NCBI GenBank assembly: GCA_018814305.1 | Contig: JAHJAA010000014.1 | Location: 1-37,934 of the forward strand | DNA: 37,934 nt | DNA from: Pseudomonadota bacterium | GTDB taxonomy: Bacteria; Desulfobacterota; Desulfobulbia; Desulfobulbales; JAGXFP01 | Direction: 5' to 3' | Part shown: positions 8,762 to 16,783 of the stretch, piece after piece | Layout: the number at the start of each line of letters is the position of its first letter | How positions within the stretch are numbered: position 1 is the first letter of the stretch | Notes under the pieces: model-generated | Told to the model about the DNA's origin: nothing | Seen by the model: only the letters and a program-made list of their open reading frames with translations | The model's database searches: none | Made by a program: the position numbers and the translations under genes

Positions 8762-8793
8762 GGCAGGTGGTCATTAAATAACGACCACCTGCC
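8762..8793. terminator. Bidirectional intrinsic terminator between convergent genes
   Basis: A perfect 11-bp stem GGCAGGTGGTC/GACCACCTGCC encloses a 10-nt loop. On the minus strand it is followed by TTTTTT, giving a textbook rho-independent terminator for the 8846-9463 gene. On the plus strand it lies 4 bases after the ParA-roadblock stop with a weaker T-rich tail (CCTTTC), so it probably serves both directions. Confidence 0.88.
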
Positions 8794-8845
8794 ATCCTTT
8801 CATGTGAACCAGCTCTCCCAGTGGCCTTACAGAACCGGGATCTAC

Positions 8846-9463
8846 TTATTCTTCGATCTTCAAAAGGTAGCAACACATATGATTATCAAGGGTTTTATCA
8901 ACGATATCACGTGAGACCCCGGTTTCCTCTATCCAGCGGTCGGCAAAGCCCTTCTTACCCGAGCCGGCCTTACAACCCAACTGATAAATCTTGATCTTCT
9001 TTCCACCGATCTTAATTTTATCAGCAATGGCGCTCCGCATCGGTTGGTGGACCGAACAAAAAGGACTCACCCCAGCCCCCTCACCCACCCGATACATCTC
9101 AGTGACCTTGCTTGGCTTGTTGAATTCCGCCGTGAAATCGGCATACCCATCAGGCAGTTTTTCAAAAACCTGCATATAATTCCCAATCGACGGGGCAAAC
9201 GGACAGGCCGCCAGCCCAAAGACGAACTCACCTTGGTGACTTGCCTTACCCTCTACCTGGGTGATGGGATTAGTGGAATTCTCAATTGCCGCCAAAAAAT
9301 CCTCAAAGGTGGCATAATCTGTTTCATGAATGGATTCGGCGGTACTGATCGCGTTTCTGATCAAAGTCCCCTTGGCCGAAGCCGCTCCGCTCATGGTGAT
9401 CATCACCTTGATCATATCAAGAAAACTGATATGGGCTATATCAAGCATTTTACCATCAGACAT
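8846..9463 (-). CDS. Conserved-looking protein of unknown function with Cys/His motif
   Basis: A 205-residue soluble protein that I cannot assign to a family with confidence. The start is strong (CAGGAGG 8 bases before the ATG) and the gene ends in an intrinsic terminator, so it is real. The N-terminal half is mostly helical. The C-terminal half holds Cys87, a CSVH motif (Cys136/His139), GCKAGSGKKG (Cys164) and a terminal CC pair (197-198). The spacing suggests a metal or heme site, or redox thiols. The FCSVHQPMR...IGGKKI..YQLGCK layout vaguely recalls V4R/hydrocarbon-binding-type domains, but this is a guess. It lies 27 bp downstream of the REC-roadblock gene and is probably co-transcribed with it. 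Confidence 0.75.
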   Translation of the reverse strand: MSDGKMLDIAHISFLDMIKVMITMSGAASAKGTLIRNAISTAESIHETDYATFEDFLAAIENSTNPITQVEGKASHQGEFVFGLAACPFAPSIGNYMQVFEKLPDGYADFTAEFNKPSKVTEMYRVGEGAGVSPFCSVHQPMRSAIADKIKIGGKKIKIYQLGCKAGSGKKGFADRWIEETGVSRDIVDKTLDNHMCCYLLKIEE

Positions 9464-9489
9464 AAATGAAGCCTCCTGGATCCTCTCTT

Positions 9490-10671
9490 TTATATTGCAG
9501 CGGTTTCAGCAATTTGTTTAGCGTGTTTCTTAATCTTAAGACGGATCATCCCAAGATTAGCCTCCTTCTCGGCGACAATAACCAGGAAGGCCTCATCCCC
9601 GATGGGAGAGAGCATTACCGGACCTCCGGCATATTCGATCATGCTCATGCTCATTTGCCCTTTTTCCAGCTGCCGCCCCATTGACTCGGAGGCCCCGAAT
9701 CCGCTGGAGGCAATGGCCCCGATCATCTCGGTGTCGATCCCTGAAATGGCGATACTGTCCAGGAGAAAGCCATCCCGCCCGACCAGACAAGCGGTATTCA
9801 CTCCGGGAATATTGGTGAATTCCGTTAACACATCCTTTAACTCTGCCATATCGTCCTCCTCTGTGACGTTAGCTGTTCCGGTGGCCGATTGATTCGTTCC
9901 TCCGGAATTAATATTTTGATCCGCAACTCTGCCGAAACCGGGCGCCAATTGCTCCAATTCCGTTTCCTCTTCCTGATTATTCGCCTCATCACTCCTGCGA
10001 GCCCATTCCATCAGGAGTGCTTCCACCGGCTTATTGATCGTTTGGCCAGGCATATCGCTGACATTGAGACTGTCCAGCATGCCTCCCTTAAAATTCAAAA
10101 TTGAATAAAAGGCCTCCTCGCCTTCCATCTCCTTACAAATGGCATGGATGATCCGGCCGTCCTGAAAATAGATGATTCCGATCTTGTCATCTTCCTTAAC
10201 CCTCAGGGCCGAGGTAACCCGAGAAAGGCATTTGATCTGGATAACATCGGTCAACCCTACTCCAGCAACTGTTCCTTTAAAGAGGTTATCTTCCTTCAGA
10301 GCGTATGCAATCATGTCACGCAACTGGTTAATATCAAAAGGCTTTTCAATAAAGTGCAAACTCCCCCGGAGGATTGCCTCTTTTTTATACTCATTGGAAG
10401 GGAAGGCGGTCATGATAATGACCGAAGTGTATGGATACCTATTTTTAATTTCAATCAACAAATCAAGTCCGCTTATCCCGGGCATCTTGATGTCGGTAAC
10501 CACCAGACTGATGGTGTTATTTTTCAAAACCTCCAAGGCCTCCTCACCTGACGAAGCGGTCAACACAACCACCTTGAGCCGTTCGCTTTTCAGGTTTTTC
10601 TGGAGGGACCAGATCATATCTTCCTCATCATCAACGATGAGGATTTTTTTCAATTCATCATTTTTAGACAT
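9490..10671 (-). CDS. Response regulator: REC + DUF4388 + roadblock/LC7
   Basis: A 393-residue regulator without a DNA-binding domain. Receiver domain, about residues 8-122: acidic pair in VDDEEDM, phospho-acceptor Asp60 in VVTDIKMPG, Thr88 in IIMTAF, Lys110 in FIEKPF. Residues about 128-225 (FKGTVAGVGLTDVIQIKCLS...IYFQDGRIIHA) are a DUF4388/PATAN-like domain, found in several deltaproteobacterial regulators. After a polar linker (226-274), residues 275-388 form a roadblock/LC7 domain (LKDVLTEFTNIPGVNTACLVGRDG, 278-301, in MglB style). The open frame runs from 10710, but the ATG at 10671 begins the conserved receiver. Output is presumably protein-protein, perhaps to a small GTPase or to the ParA-roadblock protein nearby; no MglA-type GTPase is encoded in this window. 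Confidence 0.87.
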   Translation of the reverse strand: MSKNDELKKILIVDDEEDMIWSLQKNLKSERLKVVVLTASSGEEALEVLKNNTISLVVTDIKMPGISGLDLLIEIKNRYPYTSVIIMTAFPSNEYKKEAILRGSLHFIEKPFDINQLRDMIAYALKEDNLFKGTVAGVGLTDVIQIKCLSRVTSALRVKEDDKIGIIYFQDGRIIHAICKEMEGEEAFYSILNFKGGMLDSLNVSDMPGQTINKPVEALLMEWARRSDEANNQEEETELEQLAPGFGRVADQNINSGGTNQSATGTANVTEEDDMAELKDVLTEFTNIPGVNTACLVGRDGFLLDSIAISGIDTEMIGAIASSGFGASESMGRQLEKGQMSMSMIEYAGGPVMLSPIGDEAFLVIVAEKEANLGMIRLKIKKHAKQIAETAAI

Positions 10672-10860
10672 GTGGTTTTCCGCCTCTCCAGAGGGCTCAG
10701 GGAACCTCAACAGTACACACTTCTTTCATCTGGAGAGAGTTACAACATCTGTGCCAGAGCTTCGACAAAGAGAGATTAATGCCGATTTACAACCAAAACT
10801 CAGCATGATAAATATATTCTTGAAACAGCAGGGTGATTAGCGAAGGATGATAACAGTTCC

Positions 10861-10910
10861 GGCTAAGTGGTCAACTTCCGCCCACCTGGCCGGATTCTGA
10901 CCACTTAGCC
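10861..10910 (-). terminator. Inverted repeat spanning the stop codon of the NtrC-type regulator
   Basis: A perfect 13-bp inverted repeat, GGCTAAGTGGTCA (10861-10873) and TGACCACTTAGCC (10898-10910), brackets the last codons and the TGA of the sigma-54 regulator gene. The loop is 24 nt and GC-rich. No T-run follows on the minus strand, so it may be a weak or factor-assisted terminator, or an mRNA 3'-end stabiliser. Confidence 0.55.
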
Positions 10911-12211
10911 ATCTTCTCACGAAGGGTCGTTCGGGATATCTTCAAGATGCGGGCGGTAAGGGATTTATTTTGCCCGGAGGCTGCAAGAACCTGGGAGATA
11001 TGGCGTTTTTCCATCTCTGCCATACTGATCATTGCGGTCTCAGGGGCCATCGGATTCTGCTTTAGGGGCATCTGGAGTCCGACGGATGAAATCCGGTCAC
11101 CGTGACAATAAATCACTCCCCGCTCAATAAAGTTCTTCAGTTCTCTGACGTTGCCTGGCCAATCGTACTCCTGAAAAGCCTCCTCCGCCTCTGGGGTAAA
11201 ACCCTTGATCTCTTTCTTGATCTCTTTGGCAAAGAGGTGCAGATAATGGTCGGCCAGGAGCAGGACATCGCGCCCTCGGTTCCGGAGGGGAGGGATTTTA
11301 AGATGGATCACATTCAATCGGTAATAAAGATCATCCCTGAATCGCCCGTCCCGGACTTCAGCCGCCACATCAGCATTGGTGGCCGCGACCACCCGGACAT
11401 TGACCTGGATATCCTTGACCCCGCCCACCCGTCTGAAGGTTGACTCCTCAATCAACCGGAGCAATTTCGGTTGCAGGGTCAAAGGAAGATTGCCGATTTC
11501 ATCAAGAAACAGAATACCGCCGTCGGCCATCTCCACCAGCCCCTTTTTACTCCCCCGTGCATCGGTGAAGGCCCCCTTTTCGTGACCAAACAGTTCCGAC
11601 TCGATAATCGTTGGAGACAGGGTCCCGCAATCCACTTTAACAAATATACTGCTCTTTTCAGAGACAGATTGATGAATAGCCCGGGCCACAAGTTCCTTGC
11701 CAGTTCCAGTTTCCCCGGTAATCAGCACCGAAGACCGGACCGAAGCCGCGGTATGGATGTCCTCTTTCAATTTCACCATGCCTGGACTATTGCCAATGAG
11801 ATTGGCACCATGGTGCTCTCGAGAAGCCAGACTGATCTGCCTGGCCGACATTCGACTGCTGATCAAACGATTAAGGATATGACGAAATTCATCGAGATCA
11901 AAAGGCTTGAGGATATAATCGACCGCCCCGGACTTCAACGAATTCAACGCCGTTCTGGCATCATTCATGGCGGTCAGCATGACCACTTCAACGTCGGGAG
12001 CAATGGAATGAATGGTACTGATCAATTCAATACCGTTGACATCCGGCAATCCGATATCAAGAAAGACCAGGTCGATCACCTGGCCACTCAAAATCTGAAT
12101 CCCCTCAGCCCCGGTGGCTGCCGTAATGGCGCCATACCCCTCTTTCTTCACCACACCGGCCAGAACTAACCGCATGTCGTCGGAGTCTTCAATAATCAGT
12201 ACTTTTGCCAT
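10871..12211 (-). CDS. Sigma-54-dependent NtrC-family response regulator
   Basis: 446 residues in the classic order. The receiver (1-120) has phospho-acceptor Asp52 (VFLDIGLPD), Thr80 and Lys102. The AAA+ sigma-54 activator domain (about 138-365) has Walker A GETGTGKE (166-173), sigma-54 contact loop GAFTDA (213-218), Walker B ILFLDEIG (233-240) and an arginine-finger region FRDDLYYRLN. A Fis-type HTH (about 398-436) follows. The contact loop has Asp for the fifth-position Gly of GAFTGA, a tolerated natural variant. On phosphorylation it should oligomerise and open RNA polymerase-sigma-54 promoters. It lies 114 bp downstream of the histidine kinase gene, its evident partner. No Shine-Dalgarno precedes the ATG, and a sigma-54-like promoter lies just upstream. 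Regulon unknown. Confidence 0.92.
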   Translation of the reverse strand: MAKVLIIEDSDDMRLVLAGVVKKEGYGAITAATGAEGIQILSGQVIDLVFLDIGLPDVNGIELISTIHSIAPDVEVVMLTAMNDARTALNSLKSGAVDYILKPFDLDEFRHILNRLISSRMSARQISLASREHHGANLIGNSPGMVKLKEDIHTAASVRSSVLITGETGTGKELVARAIHQSVSEKSSIFVKVDCGTLSPTIIESELFGHEKGAFTDARGSKKGLVEMADGGILFLDEIGNLPLTLQPKLLRLIEESTFRRVGGVKDIQVNVRVVAATNADVAAEVRDGRFRDDLYYRLNVIHLKIPPLRNRGRDVLLLADHYLHLFAKEIKKEIKGFTPEAEEAFQEYDWPGNVRELKNFIERGVIYCHGDRISSVGLQMPLKQNPMAPETAMISMAEMEKRHISQVLAASGQNKSLTARILKISRTTLREKMAKWSESGQVGGS

Positions 12212-12224
12212 GGAGAATGGAACC

Positions 12225-12241
12225 CCGCTACCTTCGTGCCA
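12225..12241 (-). promoter_or_regulatory. Candidate sigma-54 promoter of the NtrC-type regulator
   Basis: On the minus strand TGGCACGAAGGTAGCGG matches the -24 half (TGGCACG) exactly and keeps the invariant GG-N10-GC spacing; the -12 half (TAGCG) is weaker than TTGCA. Transcription would start near 12215, only about 4 nt before the ATG at 12211, giving a nearly leaderless mRNA. This fits the missing ribosome binding site but also makes a chance match possible. Confidence 0.38.
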
Positions 12242-12325
12242 AATTCAAGATCAGTTCACCCTGGATGCTTAGTGCTTATAGGAAGAACCCTGCCGTGATC
12301 GAAATCTCGGCCCGTCTCAATTATT

Positions 12326-14338
12326 TCATTCGATGCTGAAAAACATCACAAATGAAGTTCCGGGCCCTGCCTTTCTGGCCAGATAAATCCCCGCGTTATT
12401 TTCCTTGAGAATCCGATACACAATAGCCAGACCAAGTCCGGAACCATCATGCTTGGTGGTAAAAAAAGGTTCGAAAATCTTCTCGGCTAATTCTTGGGGA
12501 ATTCCACAGCCGTTATCCTTAAAGGTAACCAAAACATACTTCCGGAGGTCATCAAGCCCGGTATATTGATCGCTGTTGTAAACACTCCGGTCAAGACCGA
12601 TATATTCCGTCTTCACCTCGATCTTCCCACTGGTCCCGTTATTTTTAACAGCATCAATGGCGTTCAACATCAGATTGAGGAAGACCTGTTGAATCTGATT
12701 GGGATCCACCATAATTTTCGGCAAATCCTTGGCATAATTCTCCTGCAGGGTAATCCCGAACTTAAATAGTCGATTATGCACCAAGGGCTTGATCTCATCA
12801 ATGATCTTGACCGGCGAGGTCTTTTCCCGCTTGGGTTCCGGCGGTCGGGCATAGGTGAAAAAATCGGTCAGCAGAAGATTGAGGCGATCCACCTGCTTGA
12901 TGACCCTGGTGATATATTCCTTCTTTTCATCGTTATCATCAAGTTGCTCTCCAATGGCCTGGGACATGGTTCGGATTCCGGCCAAGGGATTTCTCACCTC
13001 ATGGGCCACTGCCGAGGCGATTTCAGCAATGGTGCTGAACCGGTTCATCTTTTCCATTTCGGCCTGAATCTTTTTAAGTCCGGTCACATCATCAAATGAA
13101 ATAATGGTCCCGAGCTTATTACCAGAGGCATCTTCCCTGGGAACCGAGACATACTCAATGATTCGAGAACCACCATCTTTGGCCGTAAGCTTCAACTCCC
13201 TCCGGGCCGGATTATCAAAATCATCGAGAGCGGTAATCTGAGTGGCTTCAGGACCGAATACATCCACAAGTTTAAGCCCGGCTAACCCTTCTTCCTCTCT
13301 TTCTTTACAAAAATTCCCGATGAGGTGGAGTCCAGCCGGATTACATTTTTCAATACAATCATTATGATCAAGAACAAGTAATCCGCTGCTTAGACTGAGA
13401 ATGACCGATTCATTAAACTTCTTCTCGTCGTCAACCCGACCGATTGTTTCCCGGAGACTGTCCACCAACCGAATCAACCGGGTCTCCATCTTCTTGCGCT
13501 CAATAATACCGGCAAGGATATTACTTATGGCCTTAAGGGTATCAGTTTCCAGCATATTCCGCTGATGCCCCTCTTTGATGTAGAGAGCAATAACCCCCAA
13601 AACTTTATCCTCAGTGGTGATGGGGACACAGTAATGACCATGGGGACTCATCTTATCAAAGACGAAATCATGACTGGAATCAATACACTCAACAAACTGG
13701 ATTTCACCGGAAAGAGCAGCCCGTCCGCAGTGGCATTTCCCAAAGGGGACACTGGAACAGGTGTTGATCTGCTGGGCTGAAAAATTCCTGAACGTCTTCA
13801 AATTCAAAGACAGAATATTCTGATCGGTCAAGAGAATTGCACCGTTGGGCAAAAGATCGATGGTCGGGATGGCCAGGATCTGATCTAGAATCAGATCCAA
13901 CTGTTCTTCAAGGGGTAACGCCATCAAGGAGATGGTCAGGATCGAATTCATGATCCGCTGGTTTTGGTAGGATTGGGTCAGCTTTTTTTCACGAAGCCAC
14001 CGATTGGTAATTTCACGGGCAAAAACGAGGTAGATCATCCCTTTTTGTGATCTAACATAGGAAATCCGAAATTCTACCGGCATCTGCTTGCCGCTTTGAT
14101 GGATAATACTCCGCTCTTTCAACACCTCAAAGGGTTCACCCTTGCCGGGAGGCAGGATGCCGCTTTTCTCCTCGGAATCACAGGGGAATATCTCACAAAA
14201 AGGCATCCCCTCAACCTCCGCGAATCTATATCCGAAAACCTTTTCCGCCGAGGGATTCCAGGTATTGATCTCCATCTGGTCGTTGACCGTGATAATCGCA
14301 TCAGCCGCATTTTCTATAATCAGTTTATTGGTATCCAT
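12326..14338 (-). CDS. PAS-GAF-PAS sensor histidine kinase
   Basis: A 670-residue kinase with no clear membrane segment, so a cytosolic sensor. PAS1 is at about 1-115 and GAF at about 140-290. A second PAS (about 310-425) precedes HisKA, with phospho-acceptor His446 in [12 protein letters not shown], and a HATPase domain follows: N-box [15 protein letters not shown] (550-564), G1 DNGCGIP (608-614), F-box FEPFFTTK (622-629), G2 GSGLGLAI (632-639). The GAF domain carries a Cys/His set (C194, C202, C204, C218, H223, H233, H235, C237), typical of a GAF subfamily that may bind metal or an Fe-S cluster or sense redox. It precedes the NtrC-type regulator and surely phosphorylates it. No Shine-Dalgarno is obvious before the ATG. 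Signal unknown. Confidence 0.92.
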   Translation of the reverse strand: MDTNKLIIENAADAIITVNDQMEINTWNPSAEKVFGYRFAEVEGMPFCEIFPCDSEEKSGILPPGKGEPFEVLKERSIIHQSGKQMPVEFRISYVRSQKGMIYLVFAREITNRWLREKKLTQSYQNQRIMNSILTISLMALPLEEQLDLILDQILAIPTIDLLPNGAILLTDQNILSLNLKTFRNFSAQQINTCSSVPFGKCHCGRAALSGEIQFVECIDSSHDFVFDKMSPHGHYCVPITTEDKVLGVIALYIKEGHQRNMLETDTLKAISNILAGIIERKKMETRLIRLVDSLRETIGRVDDEKKFNESVILSLSSGLLVLDHNDCIEKCNPAGLHLIGNFCKEREEEGLAGLKLVDVFGPEATQITALDDFDNPARRELKLTAKDGGSRIIEYVSVPREDASGNKLGTIISFDDVTGLKKIQAEMEKMNRFSTIAEIASAVAHEVRNPLAGIRTMSQAIGEQLDDNDEKKEYITRVIKQVDRLNLLLTDFFTYARPPEPKREKTSPVKIIDEIKPLVHNRLFKFGITLQENYAKDLPKIMVDPNQIQQVFLNLMLNAIDAVKNNGTSGKIEVKTEYIGLDRSVYNSDQYTGLDDLRKYVLVTFKDNGCGIPQELAEKIFEPFFTTKHDGSGLGLAIVYRILKENNAGIYLARKAGPGTSFVMFFSIE

Positions 14339-14636
14339 GGGGATTCTCGTGGGGTTCGAAAAAATTCATCTGCCACTTGGCCGGGGTTTTATTGGACTCT
14401 CCGCCAAGACCCTGAAACAGAGAGGAAGGTATTACCATGTGGTATCCGAATGATATTTGTCTCTAGCCTCTCTTCTGTCAAGGAAATTTCCGGATACCTA
14501 TTGCCCTAGCTGGTTAATATAAGCATTCATCAGGCCACCGGCCGATTTATGGACATCACCATTGCCTTGGATAGGAAAGATCGATACACTAAGCCTCTGT
14601 CAACAAATAACATGGCCAAACAAACAAGCTGAATAG
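14339..14636. other. Divergent intergenic region upstream of the kinase and aldolase
   Basis: About 300 bp lie between the divergent kinase gene and the structured leader of the aldolase. I see no gene, tRNA or strong promoter hexamers. The only notable element is AACATGGCC at 14609-14617, which is complementary to a segment inside the leader hairpin described next. Short frames here are shadow-like. Confidence 0.4.
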
Positions 14637-14697
14637 CATAAAGGGCCGTAATGACATGACTATAAATGGCCATGTTGTTTTATGACGGCCCCTTATG
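14637..14697 (+). promoter_or_regulatory. Structured leader upstream of the aldolase gene
   Basis: A long hairpin pairs CATAAAGGGCCGTAAT (14637-14652) with ATGACGGCCCCTTATG (14682-14697), 14 of 16 positions complementary. A small inner stem ACATG/CATGT lies in the loop. The loop segment GGCCATGTT (14668-14676) can instead pair with AACATGGCC at 14609-14617, so two alternative folds exist. It ends 26 bp before the ribosome binding site. It could be an operator dyad in DNA or a leader switch in RNA; no T-run is present. Confidence 0.45.
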
Positions 14698-14736
14698 GCT
14701 ACGCACCTTCCCAAATTATCAAGAAAGGACCTTCCC

Positions 14737-15375
14737 ATGCCGAGATTTCAACTGACTGTCCCGATAATCGGAATCCTAAGAGGTATCCCGGCCGATTTTT
14801 TTTCTGAATTGATGAAGGCCTCCTTCGGGGCCGGCCTGCAGGCTCTGGAGGTTACCATGAATACCGCTGGCGCCCTCGACATGATTCGAGATGCCCGGCC
14901 CCATGTCCCTCCCGGCCGCCTGCTTGGGATGGGAACTATCCGGAATCAGGCCGAGGCCGAAGCAGCTCACGCCGCAGGCGCCATGTTCATGGTCACGCCC
15001 AACACCGACCTGCAGGTTATCGCCTACTGCCGGGGCCTGAACATCCCGATAATTGCCGGGGCCTTTACCCCCACCGAGGTATTCCAGGCCTGGCAAGCCG
15101 GGGCAGATCTGGTTAAGGTCTTCCCGTGTGGACCAGTGGGCCCCGGGTATATAAAGGAGCTCCTCGGCCCCTTTGACCAACTCCAATTAGTGGCGGTGGG
15201 TGGGGTCAATCTTGAAAATCTTGGCTCGTATTTCAAAGCTGGAGCCGTTGGGGTCGGAGTGGGAACCACCCTCTTCGGCAAAGATGCACTGGAACGCCGC
15301 AACGGTCCTGCGGTGGCCAAAAATGTCGGGAGTTTTCTCCAACAGCTTGAAGCCGTCCGGGCCGGAACCTTTTGA
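14737..15375 (+). CDS. eda: 2-dehydro-3-deoxy-phosphogluconate (KDPG/KHG) aldolase
   Basis: A 212-residue class I aldolase of the KDPG/KHG family. It cleaves 2-keto-3-deoxy-6-phosphogluconate to pyruvate and glyceraldehyde-3-phosphate (Entner-Doudoroff), or a related 2-oxo acid. Visible family motifs are the GILRG turn (12-16), catalytic Glu38 in LQALEVT, GMGTI (64-68), VTPNTD (86-91) and Schiff-base Lys127 in LVKVFPCG, with VAVGGVN near 152-158. Length fits the trimeric family. An in-frame ATG at 14695 lies inside the leader hairpin; the ATG at 14737 has AAAGGA 7 bases upstream and begins at the conserved domain. No edd dehydratase is nearby, so the substrate may differ from KDPG. Confidence 0.88.
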   Translation: MPRFQLTVPIIGILRGIPADFFSELMKASFGAGLQALEVTMNTAGALDMIRDARPHVPPGRLLGMGTIRNQAEAEAAHAAGAMFMVTPNTDLQVIAYCRGLNIPIIAGAFTPTEVFQAWQAGADLVKVFPCGPVGPGYIKELLGPFDQLQLVAVGGVNLENLGSYFKAGAVGVGVGTTLFGKDALERRNGPAVAKNVGSFLQQLEAVRAGTF

Positions 15376-15602
15376 GGAAAAATCCAGAAATCCACCTTGA
15401 GAGGAGGAGTTTTTTCGAACCATTGTCATTGCCAAGTTCGACAAATCAAGGTAAATATGGGCATTTTGGTGAAAATCAATCATCCTGAATTAGGTATCGT
15501 CCCATCCTTCTGTGAACTGTAAGTGCCGTGCCGGCCTTGGAAATTTACTGGAGTGAATCGGTGCGAAAATCAGAGCCATTCAGCTAAATGGAGTGAAAAA
15601 AG

Positions 15603-16547
15603 ATGTACAGACCGGAAATTAAGGTAATTGACTGCACCGTCAGAGATGGCGGCCTGATGAACAAATGGCAGTTCAGCGACGAGTTTGTCCGCAACGTCTA
15701 TCACGCGCTATCCAAGGCGGGCGTCGACTATATGGAAATCGGTTATCTCAGCTCGGAATGTATGTTTTCCAGAAAAGAAGTCGGGGCCTGGAAATTCTGT
15801 GCCGAAAAAGATCTCCAGAAGATCATTGGAGATTCGGAAAAGAAGATCAAACTTTCAGCCATGGCCGATATCGGCCGGATCGAGTATGACGATATCCCCA
15901 TGAAATGCGACAGTTCTCTGGACATGATCAGGGTGGCCTGTTACGTCCATCAAGTTGACGCCGCCATTGATCTGGCCCATCATTGTATTGATAAGGGATA
16001 TGAAGTGACCATCAATCTGATGGCGGTTTCAACCGTTTCCCAGCGCGACCTGGAAGAGGCTCTGCAGGATCTGGCCAAGAGCCGGGTCCCGATTATCTAC
16101 CTGGTGGACAGCTTCGGCTTTTTCTACTCCGAGCACATCGATGTGCTGGCCAAAAAATATATGGAAAGCTTACCGGGAAAGACCATCGGTATCCACTGCC
16201 ACAACAACCAGCAACTGGGCTTTGCCAACACCATTTCCGCCATTATCAACGGCATCAACTACCTGGATGCCACCCTCTATGGCATTGGTCGGGGTGCCGG
16301 CAACTGTCCCCTGGAACTCTTGATCTCCTTTTTGAAAAATCCCAAATTTAAAGTAAGACCCTTGATTGAGGTTATCGAGAAAGAAATCCTGCCCTGGAGC
16401 AAGAAGATCGACTGGGGCTATTTTGTACCCTACATGATCACCGGCACTCTGAATCAGCATCCCCGGACCGCCATTGCCCAGATGGAATCCGACGACCCGG
16501 ACAAGATTACGGATTTCTACGATCAGGCGATCTCTTTACCAACCTGA
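15603..16547 (+). CDS. DRE-TIM metallolyase (4-hydroxy-2-oxovalerate aldolase/HMG-CoA lyase-like)
   Basis: A 314-residue TIM-barrel aldolase of the HMGL-like superfamily. The start motif IDCTVRDGG (9-17) supplies the metal-binding Asp10 and catalytic Arg14. HCHNNQQLGFAN (198-209) carries the two His ligands, and GIGRGAGNCPLELL closes the barrel. DmpG-like and homocitrate synthase-like members share this core. The protein lacks the C-terminal domain of isopropylmalate synthases, so carbon-carbon cleavage or condensation of a 2-oxo acid without that regulatory domain is expected. Related stand-alone 'aldolase catalytic domain' proteins also appear in sugar-nucleotide or polysaccharide clusters. 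The ATG has GGAG 9 bases upstream. It follows eda by 227 bp on the same strand. Substrate unknown. Confidence 0.8.
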   Translation: MYRPEIKVIDCTVRDGGLMNKWQFSDEFVRNVYHALSKAGVDYMEIGYLSSECMFSRKEVGAWKFCAEKDLQKIIGDSEKKIKLSAMADIGRIEYDDIPMKCDSSLDMIRVACYVHQVDAAIDLAHHCIDKGYEVTINLMAVSTVSQRDLEEALQDLAKSRVPIIYLVDSFGFFYSEHIDVLAKKYMESLPGKTIGIHCHNNQQLGFANTISAIINGINYLDATLYGIGRGAGNCPLELLISFLKNPKFKVRPLIEVIEKEILPWSKKIDWGYFVPYMITGTLNQHPRTAIAQMESDDPDKITDFYDQAISLPT

Positions 16548-16585
16548 TCAAACTGTCGCCCGGGCAAAAGGGTAACCCTCATTGA

Positions 16586-16783
16586 ATGCAGAGCATGAAT
16601 CCTCTCGAACAAAGAGTTGTGGAGTTGGAAACCAGGGTCGCCTTTCAGGACGATACCCTGGAGGCACTGAACGAGGTGATCATTACTCTGCGCGGTGAGC
16701 TTGATCAAATGCGTGAAAATCTGGCCCAGGTGACCCGTCGTATCCGCCAGTTGACGAGAGCAGACGACGAGGAAGGCCAGTGA
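16586..16783 (+). CDS. slyX: SlyX family protein
   Basis: A 65-residue, almost fully coiled-coil protein: LEQRVVELETRVAFQDDTLEALNEVI and on to the Arg-rich C-terminus match the SlyX family in length and heptad pattern. Its function is undefined; in E. coli slyX neighbours slyD. An in-frame ATG at 16595 (MNPLEQR) fits the family start slightly better, and neither site has a clear Shine-Dalgarno. Its TGA overlaps the GTG start of the next gene within GTGA, so the two are translationally coupled. Confidence 0.75.
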   Translation: MQSMNPLEQRVVELETRVAFQDDTLEALNEVIITLRGELDQMRENLAQVTRRIRQLTRADDEEGQ

